From assembly GCA_045590535.1 (NCBI GenBank), contig JAZNRE010000046.1, forward strand, positions 1 through 49,374: a DNA stretch of 49,374 nucleotides, given 5' to 3'. The notes under the pieces are model-generated. The model was not told where the DNA came from. It ran no database searches and was given only the letters and a program-made list of their open reading frames with translations. Shown here one piece after another: positions 8,093 through 15,718 of this stretch. Position numbers and translations under genes: made by a program. Position 1 is the stretch's first letter, and each line of letters opens with the position of its first letter. The stretch comes from UMGS755 sp045590535. GTDB taxonomy: Bacteria > Bacillota > Clostridia > UBA1381 > UBA9506.

Positions 8093-10045
8093 TTAAAACA
8101 CAATTGTCTCGTTGATATAGGGCTGAAAACAATCAAGAGTTTGGTCGCTGAGAATGTAACAAACCCCCGTTTGCTTTTGATATTCAATCAAAAGCTCCAT
8201 TAGCGTTTTTCGGTTCTTTGCATCAATAAATTCAAAAGGCTCGTCTAAAATAATGACATCCGGTCTTTGGGCAATAAAACAGAGCAACAAAAGAATTCGT
8301 TTTTGGCCGCCGCTTAAGAAATAGGGGGGTAAATCCTTATAATTTAACAGTCCGACAAGTTCCAAAAGCGAATAAACAAATTGCTTAAACGCACTGTTAA
8401 CGCGATAACCTAAAAAAATCTCTTCCTCCACAGAGGAGGTGAAAAACTGCTTGTTTACCTCTTGCAACATCATTAAACAATGGATTTTTGGTTTGCTTTT
8501 TCGAAGACACGCAAAAATCTTTTTATCCAATGTTGTTTTTCCGCAACCGTTCTTTCCTAAAATGGCTATGTTTTTGTGGCTTTCAATTTCTATGCTTTCA
8601 ACCGGAATTTTAGAAATTCCCATAAGGCTGTCGTTTAGCCCTACGATTTTTTTAAAAATCTTTTTTTCTAACGCCAAGCCATCAAACAAAAGGCGGTTTT
8701 CTTCAGAAACATCCTTTTCTTTTTGAGAAAAGCAAAAGGATTCGTTAACGATTCCGGAATCAACCATATGGTGCCAAGTTACTTCTTTGTCTTTAAAATA
8801 AGCGTCATGTGTGATTATGACGATAATTTTGTCGTCTTTAACAGCGGTTAGCAACTCAAACAAGGCTTCTTTTGAAGGCTCATCCAAAAAGGCGGTTGGC
8901 TCATCTAATAAAAGGATTTTATGCTTATCGTATAACAGCTCTGATATAAGTTCAAATTTTTTTCGTTCTCCGCTTGAAAGTTCGTTCATGTTGCGTGTTT
9001 CTGCGTCAATGTGTGAGAGCATAAATTTTTGAATCCATCTTTCTCTTTTGGCAGGGGGAATGTCTTTCAACATGCTTTCCGGCGTATCAAAGAGAAGCGA
9101 TCGTTCCACCCCCTGGGGAACATAGCCGATAAGACTTCTTTTGCTTTCGTCAAGGTTCAGCTGAATTTGGCCGTTGGCCTGAATAATGTTGGGGATAACC
9201 CCGGTGATGGCATCAAACAGGGTGCTTTTGCCAATGCCGTTTTCACCCCAGACAATGTTAAATGTTCCCAATGAAAAACAGGCTTCTAAGTTGCGGATAA
9301 CAGGCGCATCGCAATCTTGATATTGTAGGTTTTTTAAAGCTATGGTCAAATTATCTACACTACGATGGCTTGAGTCTTGCACATGGGACTTGCCGGCGAT
9401 GTTCTTTATTCGAGAGTCGTCAACAAAAAGAACTTTCCGGCAGTTCACAATCATCGATAAGGCTTCGAATGTTAATGAAGAAAAAATGTAATATGCCTTT
9501 TTAAACACATTTGATTTCAAACATCTCATTTCATAGCTTCTCTTTATGTCAGAATAAAAAGAAATAAAATAGGCAATTGAATTAAAGATTAAAACAATGG
9601 TTATGACGAAGATAGACGGAAAATTAGCCTTTTTTAAATCAAGCAATAATTCGTGCTGTGAGGTTACCCCCAAAAACAACTGCCCGCCGGTGAAAAACCC
9701 GTATAATCGCAAAAGGGCAATTTTAAAATCCCGGGAGGTGTATACAGAAATCAAGGCGGTTTTTATGTTTGTTTGTGTCCACAATTGACCCACAAACACG
9801 CCCCAAACAAAAATCAAAACCACAGTGGAGAGCAAAAGAAACCTGACAATTTTAAATGAATTGCGTTTTAAAAACAAAAGGTTGCAAAGGATTGTCGTGG
9901 CCAAAATTATGCACATGATGTTTATGTTGTTTCCCAAAAAGAAAACGGCAGACACACCAAAAAGAACGGCCTTCAGCAAGAAGGCCTCTACAAGCGGCTT
10001 TCGGTATGTTCCGAGAAAGGTTTTGTATTCTTTTTTTACTTCCAT
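8093..10045 (-). CDS. Single-chain ECF transporter module: EcfT-EcfA-EcfA fusion
   Basis: One 650-residue polypeptide carries what normally needs three subunits. Residues 20-165 are hydrophobic EcfT-like segments followed by a coupling-helix-type SDIKRSYEMRCLK. The first ATPase has Walker A GENGIGKS (267-274), signature LSSGERKK (356-363) and Walker B ILLLDEPT (377-384). The second has GKNGCGKT (497-504), LSGGQKR (577-583) and VIILDEPF (597-604). ECF modules energise uptake of vitamins, metals or nucleobase-like compounds through a separate S component, here probably the membrane protein at 11047-11592. The gene overlaps the Nif3-like gene by 10 bases. All catalytic motifs are intact. Confidence 0.85.
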   Translation of the reverse strand: MEVKKEYKTFLGTYRKPLVEAFLLKAVLFGVSAVFFLGNNINIMCIILATTILCNLLFLKRNSFKIVRFLLLSTVVLIFVWGVFVGQLWTQTNIKTALISVYTSRDFKIALLRLYGFFTGGQLFLGVTSQHELLLDLKKANFPSIFVITIVLIFNSIAYFISFYSDIKRSYEMRCLKSNVFKKAYYIFSSLTFEALSMIVNCRKVLFVDDSRIKNIAGKSHVQDSSHRSVDNLTIALKNLQYQDCDAPVIRNLEACFSLGTFNIVWGENGIGKSTLFDAITGVIPNIIQANGQIQLNLDESKRSLIGYVPQGVERSLLFDTPESMLKDIPPAKRERWIQKFMLSHIDAETRNMNELSSGERKKFELISELLYDKHKILLLDEPTAFLDEPSKEALFELLTAVKDDKIIVIITHDAYFKDKEVTWHHMVDSGIVNESFCFSQKEKDVSEENRLLFDGLALEKKIFKKIVGLNDSLMGISKIPVESIEIESHKNIAILGKNGCGKTTLDKKIFACLRKSKPKIHCLMMLQEVNKQFFTSSVEEEIFLGYRVNSAFKQFVYSLLELVGLLNYKDLPPYFLSGGQKRILLLLCFIAQRPDVIILDEPFEFIDAKNRKTLMELLIEYQKQTGVCYILSDQTLDCFQPYINETIVF

Positions 10046-10977
10046 ATTTTCTTATCCTCAATTATATGAATATCTAAATCTTTTATGTTGTCTAATTTTT
10101 TTGCAAGATCTTTCAAAGCAAAAAGTTCGCTTTGGTAGTGAGAAACGCAAAAAACAGTTAAAGGCATATTATTAAGATAGTTCAGTACTTCTGCCGAACG
10201 GGAGCTTTGGTTGCGTATGATCACATCTCCGCAAATGCAAAAATCACACTTTTGGTTTTCCACCTCTTTTAAAATGTCTGTTGAACTTGTCATGCCCGCC
10301 CAAACGGCCACCTTTAAAAGACGGCGGTCGCTGAGGGATTTTAGGCTTTGTATGGCGTCTTCACAGCTTTCATATTGCTTGCCAAAATAGAGAATTTCAT
10401 CAAAATGTTCAACAAAACTTAAAGCTTCTTTTCCTAAAGAGAGGTAATATCCCAATTCACCAAAGGGAAAGGTATAAATGGGGCTTTTTGGGTTTTGAGC
10501 AGAGCCCCAAAGGTTTTCTAAAAAGGATTTATGTGTGTTAATTTCTGAACTGTTAATATCCAAAGGAAGATGAAATACACAGATTTGTATTTCGTTAGCG
10601 TATAACCTTTTGTAGAGCTCCGACTCTGCAAAAAAAGTATCAGAACCGAGGCGTTTGTCCGGATATCCGCAATCGATATCAAAAAAGTGGTGGACAACAA
10701 TGAGCGCCCTTTTTCCGTTTAATTGATTTAACACATAATTCAAACAATTTTGGTCGAGAAAAACAGAAAAGACCACCGTATCAATGTCCCGGTCCTCTAA
10801 ATTAAAAAAAAGACCATTGGCAAGCGCCAAAAATTCATTGCTTAAAAGAGACCGAATGTTTTCAGGAATGCGGTTTATTCGTTTTAATCCGGAGCTGTCG
10901 CCGTGTTGTTTCAAAACAGACATGTCTACAGAAGAAGATAAAATCTCTTTTATTCTTTTAACGCTAATCACAGCCAT
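10036..10977 (-). CDS. Nif3/DUF34-family protein
   Basis: This 313-residue protein resembles the Nif3 (DUF34, GTP cyclohydrolase type 2-like) metalloenzyme family. The strand IDTVVFSVFLDQ is followed by ALIVVHHFFDID, equivalent to the family's metal-binding VHHPLF, and then by CVFHLPLDINSSEINTH, equivalent to the AHTPLD segment; ending motifs VAVWAGM and CVSHYQSE fit the C-terminal half. The biochemical role of the family is poorly defined; it is often linked to metal or coenzyme metabolism. It is strongly diverged. The 10-base overlap with the ECF fusion gene indicates joint expression. Confidence 0.65.
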   Translation of the reverse strand: MAVISVKRIKEILSSSVDMSVLKQHGDSSGLKRINRIPENIRSLLSNEFLALANGLFFNLEDRDIDTVVFSVFLDQNCLNYVLNQLNGKRALIVVHHFFDIDCGYPDKRLGSDTFFAESELYKRLYANEIQICVFHLPLDINSSEINTHKSFLENLWGSAQNPKSPIYTFPFGELGYYLSLGKEALSFVEHFDEILYFGKQYESCEDAIQSLKSLSDRRLLKVAVWAGMTSSTDILKEVENQKCDFCICGDVIIRNQSSRSAEVLNYLNNMPLTVFCVSHYQSELFALKDLAKKLDNIKDLDIHIIEDKKIWK

Positions 10978-11006
10978 CGTCTCCTTTTTTGTCTCAATTT
11001 AATAAT

Positions 11007-11041
11007 GAAGCAGAAGGCGATGTTTGTTCGCCTTCTGCTTC
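11007..11041. terminator. Strong hairpin between the S-component and Nif3-like genes
   Basis: A 14-bp perfect stem (GAAGCAGAAGGCGA / TCGCCTTCTGCTTC) with a 7-base loop fills the only real gap inside this gene series. On the minus strand it is followed by ATTATTAAATT, a weak U-tract. It could be a partial terminator or an mRNA-stabilising stem that lowers downstream expression. Confidence 0.5.
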
Positions 11042-11046
11042 GAGGT

Positions 11047-11592
11047 TTAAAGGTTATATTTTTTGGCAATTGGCGAGATGAACTTAAGCAACGGGGTTGC
11101 AATGATAAAGTAAACGCAAACACCGCCAAACCACCAGGGGAAAAGGGCCGGGAGAAAAGCTTCTTTCGGGATGATTCCAACAACAACCCATCCGCCTAAC
11201 ACCCAGAACGCCGAAATTAACGGAGCGATCAGATATAAAAGAGCAATCGTTATAAAATCGGCAGCGCTCTTAATGCTGCAGTTTCGCTTAAGGGCTTTCA
11301 TTGCATATACAATAAACACAGAGGCAAGTACATTGCCCCAAGCACCATACAGCGGGAAAAAGGAAAAGCCGCCTGAAGTGATGGATGCAAGGATAAGACC
11401 TATATAGATTCCGATGCTTCCCCGCCATCCAAATAAATACACAAACAAAACATAAAAGGCAGAGCTAACATAAAATGAAGAAACGGATAAAATTCCTGTG
11501 GGAAAGCCAATTACGGCGAAAAGGTCAAGAACGGCAGACAATCCGGCGATAATGGCAATTATGATACAATTTGTGATTGCGGATTTTTTCAT
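11047..11592 (-). CDS. ECF transporter S component-like membrane protein
   Basis: This 181-residue protein is almost entirely hydrophobic, with about five or six membrane segments and short polar loops; size and glycine-rich helices fit the substrate-binding S component of an ECF transporter. No ligand-specific signature (BioY, ThiT, RibU, QueT) was recognised; a PWWFGG segment precedes the last helix. Its start codon overlaps the stop of thrS by four bases, and the fused ECF energising module lies two genes downstream, so the pair can form one transporter. The substrate is unknown. Confidence 0.7.
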   Translation of the reverse strand: MKKSAITNCIIIAIIAGLSAVLDLFAVIGFPTGILSVSSFYVSSAFYVLFVYLFGWRGSIGIYIGLILASITSGGFSFFPLYGAWGNVLASVFIVYAMKALKRNCSIKSAADFITIALLYLIAPLISAFWVLGGWVVVGIIPKEAFLPALFPWWFGGVCVYFIIATPLLKFISPIAKKYNL

Positions 11593-13361
11593 TTTACAAA
11601 ATCCTCCTTGTTTAATGGCAGAATCAATGTTTTTTCATTGACCAATTCTGTGCACAAACTAAGAAAATCTTCCAGGGGCACACTATCGACCTTGTTGCCA
11701 CCGCGGATGTTAATGGAAACGGTGTTGCTGTTTGCTTCGTTTTCACCAACGACTAAAACATATGGTGTTTTGGCGTTGCGGAAGCTCTTTATCTTTTTGT
11801 TCATGTGGTTTTCGGATAAATCCGCTTCGCAACGAATGCCGGCAGCTTTTAACTGCTTGAGAACTTCGGATGCATACTCGTTGTGCTCTTCACGAATCGG
11901 CACAACGGCCACTTGAAGCGGAGCAATCCAGAAGGGGAAAGCACCCTTAAAGTTTTCAATTAAAATGCCGATGAAACGCTCCATAGAGCCGTAAATAACA
12001 CGGTGAATAATAACGGGCACTTTCTCTTTGCCGTCTTTGTCGGTGTATGTGATATCGAAATTACGGGGCAGCTGGAAGTCCAACTGAATGGTGCCCATCT
12101 GCCATTGTCTTTTCAAAGCGTCACTCATCATGATATCAATTTTCGGGCCATAAAAAGCACCGTCGCCTTCGTTAATATCATAACCGCCTTCGCCATAACG
12201 CTTATCGAGAATTTCTTTGAGCTCTCTTTCAGCCTTATCCCATAATTGAATATCACCCATAAAATCAGCCGGTCTTGTAGAGAGTTCGGGACGATAAGTC
12301 AAACCAAAAACATTATAGAACAAGTCTGCAATATCAAGAATGGCATTGACTTCATCATAGATTTGCTCTTCGGTTATAAAGTTGTGAGAATCGTCCTGTC
12401 TAAACATTTGAACACGCAACAAGCCATTTAATTCACCGGATTTTTCGTTGCGGTGGAGCACATCGCAGTCGGACAAGCGCAAGGGAAGCTCACGATAACT
12501 GCGATTTTTTCTCTTATACACCAAAATAGAGTTTGGACAATTCATAGGTTTAACACCATATGCATTGTTTTCATCAACGGGAATGACAAACATTCCGTCT
12601 TTATAATGATCCCAATGGCCAGAGGTGATCCACAGAGAGTTGCTGTTGATTAACGGAGAAGAAATTTCTTGGTAGCCTCTGTTTTCGTGTTCTTCACGCC
12701 AGAAGTTCAAGAGAGTGTTAAAGAGCTTCCATCCTCTTGGCAGCCAGTATGGCATGCCCGGAGCGGTAGGATCCAAAAAGAATAAATCAAGCTGCGGACC
12801 TAAAACTTTATGATCGCGCTCTTTTGCTTCTTTCAAAAAGTCCATATGCTCTTTTAAAGCCTCTTTGTTTTCAAAAGCAAACACATAGATTCTTTGTAAA
12901 ACCTCATTGTTTTCATCGCCTCTCCAATAAGCAGAGGAAACGGATTTTATTTTAAAAGCACAACCCAAGAGTTCAGAAGCGTTGTTAACATGAGGGCCTC
13001 TGCACAAATCGGCAAAATCATCTCCGGTATAGTAAACGCCGACCATATCATCAGGCAGCTCTCGAATGAGTTCCTCTTTAAAGCGTTGGCCTTTAAAAAG
13101 GCGCAAAGCTTCTTCATGAGACATTTCAACTTTTTTAAAGTCTTCTTTACGCTTCAAAATTTCCCTCATCTTGCTTTCGATGGTGGAAAAATCTTCTGGC
13201 GTAACCTGTCTTGGCAAAACAAAATCATAGTAAAAACCTTCGTCTATTTGGGGTCCAATTGCCAACTGCACATTCTCTGCCCCAAATATTTCCAGAACGG
13301 CCTTTGCCAAGATGTGTGATAAAGAGTGACGATAACACTCTGAAAATATGCTTGAGTTCAT
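11589..13361 (-). CDS. thrS: Threonyl-tRNA synthetase lacking the TGS domain
   Basis: The enzyme charges tRNA-Thr. From ATG 13361 it has 590 residues and starts directly with the editing domain (CYRHSLSHILAKAV, then LCRGPHVNNAS); the usual N-terminal TGS domain is absent. The class II core has MNCPNS and RQDDSHNF segments with zinc ligands, and the C-terminal anticodon domain (APLQVAVVPI, NAKTPYVLVVGE) is complete. A frame extension to 13418 is rejected because the promoter lies inside it and TTTGGAGG precedes 13361. No T-box leader is visible. The four-base overlap with an ECF S-component gene is unusual. It may be the only ThrRS or a second, specialised copy. Confidence 0.92.
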   Translation of the reverse strand: MNSSIFSECYRHSLSHILAKAVLEIFGAENVQLAIGPQIDEGFYYDFVLPRQVTPEDFSTIESKMREILKRKEDFKKVEMSHEEALRLFKGQRFKEELIRELPDDMVGVYYTGDDFADLCRGPHVNNASELLGCAFKIKSVSSAYWRGDENNEVLQRIYVFAFENKEALKEHMDFLKEAKERDHKVLGPQLDLFFLDPTAPGMPYWLPRGWKLFNTLLNFWREEHENRGYQEISSPLINSNSLWITSGHWDHYKDGMFVIPVDENNAYGVKPMNCPNSILVYKRKNRSYRELPLRLSDCDVLHRNEKSGELNGLLRVQMFRQDDSHNFITEEQIYDEVNAILDIADLFYNVFGLTYRPELSTRPADFMGDIQLWDKAERELKEILDKRYGEGGYDINEGDGAFYGPKIDIMMSDALKRQWQMGTIQLDFQLPRNFDITYTDKDGKEKVPVIIHRVIYGSMERFIGILIENFKGAFPFWIAPLQVAVVPIREEHNEYASEVLKQLKAAGIRCEADLSENHMNKKIKSFRNAKTPYVLVVGENEANSNTVSINIRGGNKVDSVPLEDFLSLCTELVNEKTLILPLNKEDFVK

Positions 13362-13389
13362 GGTTTTGCCTCCAAATTTATTTTTTTTC

Positions 13390-13418
13390 ATTGTATCACA
13401 GTTTAACAAAAAATGCAA
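13390..13418 (-). promoter_or_regulatory. Sigma-A promoter of thrS and downstream genes
   Basis: On the minus strand TTGCAT and TACAAT are separated by 17 bases, with transcription predicted to start near 13383, only about 20 bases before the ATG. The short leader leaves no room for a T-box. Confidence 0.75.
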
Positions 13419-13545
13419 GGGTTTTTATAAACGCAAGGGGGTTCTGTCGACAATAAATTTTCTGCTTTTTCAAAACGGTTACCGGCATCTTAAACACAGC
13501 TCTAAAAGGCTGACCGGTTATTGTTGCAGGACTTAAATAACACAA

Positions 13546-13583
13546 CCCCCCTTGACAATAAGAAAAGCTTATATCAAGGGGGG
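13546..13583 (-). terminator. Terminator after ferritin
   Basis: A 10-bp stem TCAAGGGGGG / CCCCCCTTGA with further internal pairing lies 12 bases after the ferritin stop. The minus-strand tail TTGTGTTATTT is only moderately U-rich. Confidence 0.7.
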
Positions 13584-13594
13584 CATATAACCAA

Positions 13595-14107
13595 TTAGTC
13601 AAGAACCAGTGACGGAGCGGTGTAAATTCTGGCGGCATACTCTGAGTCGAGAGAGTAAAGGCCCTTGGGGTCACTGCCGAAGAGCTCCATTTTTTTAATC
13701 ATATCATCGGCGTTCTTTTCTTCTTCCAGCTGCTCTTTAACAAACCAGTCTAAAAACTGCATGGTTCTAAAGTCTTTCACATCATAGGCAGCGCCATAGA
13801 TGTCGTTAATGAGGCTGGTTACATATTGCTCATGCTCAAGACCGGCTTTTAAGGGGTCCATCAGGGAGGTAAGAGCCTTATCCGGCTTTTCAACCGCTTC
13901 AAGAGTTACCTTTTCGCCGTTGATTTGCAGGTATTTTAAAAACAGCATGGCGTGGTCACGCTCTTCCTGCGCCTGCACCATATACCAGTTGGCAAAGCCG
14001 TCAAGACCCTGCTCGTCATAATAAACGGAAAAATCAAGATACAGGTAGGCAGAATATAATTCTTTGTTAATTTGGTCGTTAATCAAATCTCTCACTTTTT
14101 TATCCAT
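13595..14107 (-). CDS. ftnA: Ferritin
   Basis: This 170-residue four-helix-bundle protein matches bacterial non-haem ferritins: LINDQINKELYSAYLYLD in helix A, QAQEERDHAMLFLKY with the ferroxidase EExxH in helix B, and DWFVKEQLEEEKNADDMI in helix D. It oxidises and stores iron as a cytosolic 24-mer. It lies just downstream of a reverse rubrerythrin and a Fur/PerR regulator, an arrangement suited to limiting Fenton chemistry in an anaerobe. No strong promoter was seen in the 114-base gap upstream, which holds a hairpin, so it may be partly read through from the rubrerythrin gene. Confidence 0.93.
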   Translation of the reverse strand: MDKKVRDLINDQINKELYSAYLYLDFSVYYDEQGLDGFANWYMVQAQEERDHAMLFLKYLQINGEKVTLEAVEKPDKALTSLMDPLKAGLEHEQYVTSLINDIYGAAYDVKDFRTMQFLDWFVKEQLEEEKNADDMIKKMELFGSDPKGLYSLDSEYAARIYTAPSLVLD

Positions 14108-14160
14108 TATGTATTCCTCGCTTTCTTTTATTTTAAAATATAGGAAGATTTTCCGTTAAA

Positions 14161-14195
14161 CGCCCCTTGAAACAGCCTGGCTATCTCGAGGGGCG
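14161..14195 (-). terminator. Hairpin between reverse rubrerythrin and ferritin genes
   Basis: Arms CGCCCC / GGGGCG are extended by AAA/TTT pairs around a loop of about 23 bases, followed on the minus strand by TTTAACGG. The U-tract is short, so termination may be partial and allow read-through to ferritin. Confidence 0.55.
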
Positions 14196-14221
14196 TTGTG
14201 CTCAGCTTTATTTTCAAGAAA

Positions 14222-14809
14222 TTAAGCGAAATATCTCTTTAAAAGACCTTCCAAGCCACGGCCATGGCGAGCTTCGTCACGGGCCATTTCATGAACGGTA
14301 TCATGAATGGCGTCCAGACCGTTTTTCTTAGCGCAGGCAGCCAGGTCGAATTTGCCCTGTGTTGCGCCGTATTCGCAGTCAACTCTCCATTTTAAGTTGT
14401 CCTTTGTGGTGGCCTTCATGTTGGGTTCTAAGTCTTCGCCTAACAGTTCTGCGAACTTAGCCGCATGCTCTGCTTCTTCATAAGCTGCTTTTTCCCAGTA
14501 AAGACCAACTTCGGGATAGCCCTCACGGTGTGCGATGCGAGCCATGCAGAGATACATGCCAACTTCAGCGCATTCGCCGTTAAAGTTTGCCATTAACTGT
14601 TCAAAAATGAACTTTTTATCTTCTTCAGAGATGTCGGGATTGTTTTTAACGGTTTTGCCGTAAACGCCATACTCATGCTCGGCTGCCAGAGCAGCGCCCT
14701 CTACCATTTCTTTAAACTTTTCAGCCGGCACTTTGCAAACCGGGCAATTTGCGGGAGCACTGTCGCCTTCGTGAACATAACCGCATACAGAACATACAAA
14801 CTTTTTCAT
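14222..14809 (-). CDS. Reverse rubrerythrin (N-terminal rubredoxin domain)
   Basis: This 195-residue protein begins with a rubredoxin domain (CSVCGY and CPVCK, residues 6-26) and continues with a di-iron ferritin-like domain (NGECAEVGMYL, EEAEHAAKF, DEARHGRGLEGLL). This order is opposite to classical rubrerythrin and is the reverse rubrerythrin of clostridia, which reduces hydrogen peroxide and oxygen with electrons from NAD(P)H-linked donors. The start is supported by TTTGGAGG. The upstream gene is a Fur/PerR regulator, matching the known PerR control of reverse rubrerythrins in Clostridium. Confidence 0.92.
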   Translation of the reverse strand: MKKFVCSVCGYVHEGDSAPANCPVCKVPAEKFKEMVEGAALAAEHEYGVYGKTVKNNPDISEEDKKFIFEQLMANFNGECAEVGMYLCMARIAHREGYPEVGLYWEKAAYEEAEHAAKFAELLGEDLEPNMKATTKDNLKWRVDCEYGATQGKFDLAACAKKNGLDAIHDTVHEMARDEARHGRGLEGLLKRYFA

Positions 14810-14863
14810 AATAAAACCTCCAAAAATTTTTATAATATAATTTTTTATTTTATACAGACAGGG

Positions 14864-15244
14864 TCAGCCCTGGTTGCAGCCATCACAAACGCCGTAAATA
14901 TACAGCGAGTGGCTGTTCACCGAAAAGGCTTTGCCTAAAGCATCCTCTAAGGATTTTGGCTCAATCAGAGTTTCAAACACATCGGATACACGCCTGCATT
15001 TTAAACAAATAAAGTGGTTATGAGCCGATAAGTCGGCATCAAACCGGTCGACCCCTTCCCCGGTATCGAGCCGGCGGATAATCCCGTCTTCAGCCAAAAG
15101 CCGCAGGTTACGATAAACGGTGGAAAGGCCCAGGGCGGGGTATTGGGGCTTTAAATCGGCATAAATCTGGTCAGCCGTGGGGTGAGCAGTGGTTTGATAC
15201 AGATATTCTAAAATGATTTCTCGTTGTCGACTGTATTTTCTCAT
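14864..15244 (-). CDS. Fur-family regulator, PerR-like
   Basis: This 126-residue repressor has the winged helix (TADQIYADLKPQYPALGLSTVYRNLRLL, about 24-51) and the regulatory metal site of the Fur family (DLSAHNHFICLKC). The structural zinc site is formed by CLKC and the C-terminal CDGC. Whether it senses iron (Fur) or peroxide (PerR) cannot be settled here; the neighbouring reverse rubrerythrin and ferritin favour PerR. A Fur-like box lies between its promoter and its start codon, indicating autoregulation. Confidence 0.88.
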   Translation of the reverse strand: MRKYSRQREIILEYLYQTTAHPTADQIYADLKPQYPALGLSTVYRNLRLLAEDGIIRRLDTGEGVDRFDADLSAHNHFICLKCRRVSDVFETLIEPKSLEDALGKAFSVNSHSLYIYGVCDGCNQG

Positions 15245-15262
15245 AGCATCAAATCCTAAAAA

Positions 15263-15278
15263 TAATAATGATTATCAA
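15263..15278. promoter_or_regulatory. Fur/Per box in the regulator's leader
   Basis: AATAATGATTATCA matches the core of the Fur box (GATAATGATTATC) and resembles a Per box. It lies about 11 bases downstream of the -10 element of the regulator's own promoter, where bound repressor would block transcription. Confidence 0.65.
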
Positions 15279-15288
15279 TTTCAACTTC

Positions 15289-15317
15289 ATTATACAAGGC
15301 AAAGGGCAAGATGTCAA
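15289..15317 (-). promoter_or_regulatory. Consensus sigma-A promoter of the fur/perR-rubrerythrin unit
   Basis: On the minus strand TTGACA and TATAAT, both perfect, are separated by 17 bases. The start would fall near 15282, just before the Fur-like box. The wider 15245-15718 gap also holds a repeat copy (15403-15438) and a plus-strand promoter (15462-15490). Confidence 0.85.
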
Positions 15318-15402
15318 TAGGAATTTTTGAATTACATTCAAAAAGATGTAAAAAGTTTGAAAAAGAGAAAGACCAAAAGAAAAGAGGGGTGACAGAGAGT
15401 GG

Positions 15403-15438
15403 TTTGCGGGGCGTCGGGGACGCCGCCCCCTACGAGAG
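15403..15438. repeat. Interspersed GC-rich imperfect palindrome, copy B
   Basis: This unit shares TTTGCGGGGCG, GACGCCGCCCCCTAC and GAGAG with the copy at 129-164. It forms the hairpin GGGGCGTC / GACGCC(G)CCCC and lies between divergent transcription units. Confidence 0.6.
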
Positions 15439-15461
15439 AAGGGGTGCTGCAGCAGGCTTTG

Positions 15462-15490
15462 TTGACAAAGAAAGGGAAATATGATATGCT
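15462..15490 (+). promoter_or_regulatory. Promoter for the glycosyltransferase-flippase genes
   Basis: A TTGACA and a TATGCT are separated by 17 bases. The predicted leader to the glycosyltransferase start is about 220 nucleotides. Confidence 0.55.
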
Positions 15491-15718
15491 TAAAAAGGTT
15501 TTTCCTATATATTAGGAAGAAAAATTTATACAGCAAGACAAGAGAAGCGTTATAATGAAATGACTCTTTCGTCGTTTTTTAAAATCACGAGACAGAGAGC
15601 ACGGTTATAGACTCAAAAATTATTTATACGGATACGAAAAAGCCTTTGCATCCAAATCTTGGGTTAAAAAGATAAAAAGGTTGAGAAAATAATAGATTTA
15701 AGGAGTATGCGGTGCTAT

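Noticed and set aside
13362..13600. T-box riboswitch upstream of thrS.
   Set aside because: The AGGGTGGNACCGCG-type antiterminator motif is absent and the promoter lies about 30-55 bases before the ATG, leaving no space.
15249..15536. Minus-strand open frame of 95 codons upstream of the Fur-family gene.
   Set aside because: It overlaps the consensus promoter, the Fur-like box region and a repeat, and has no family resemblance or ribosome binding site.
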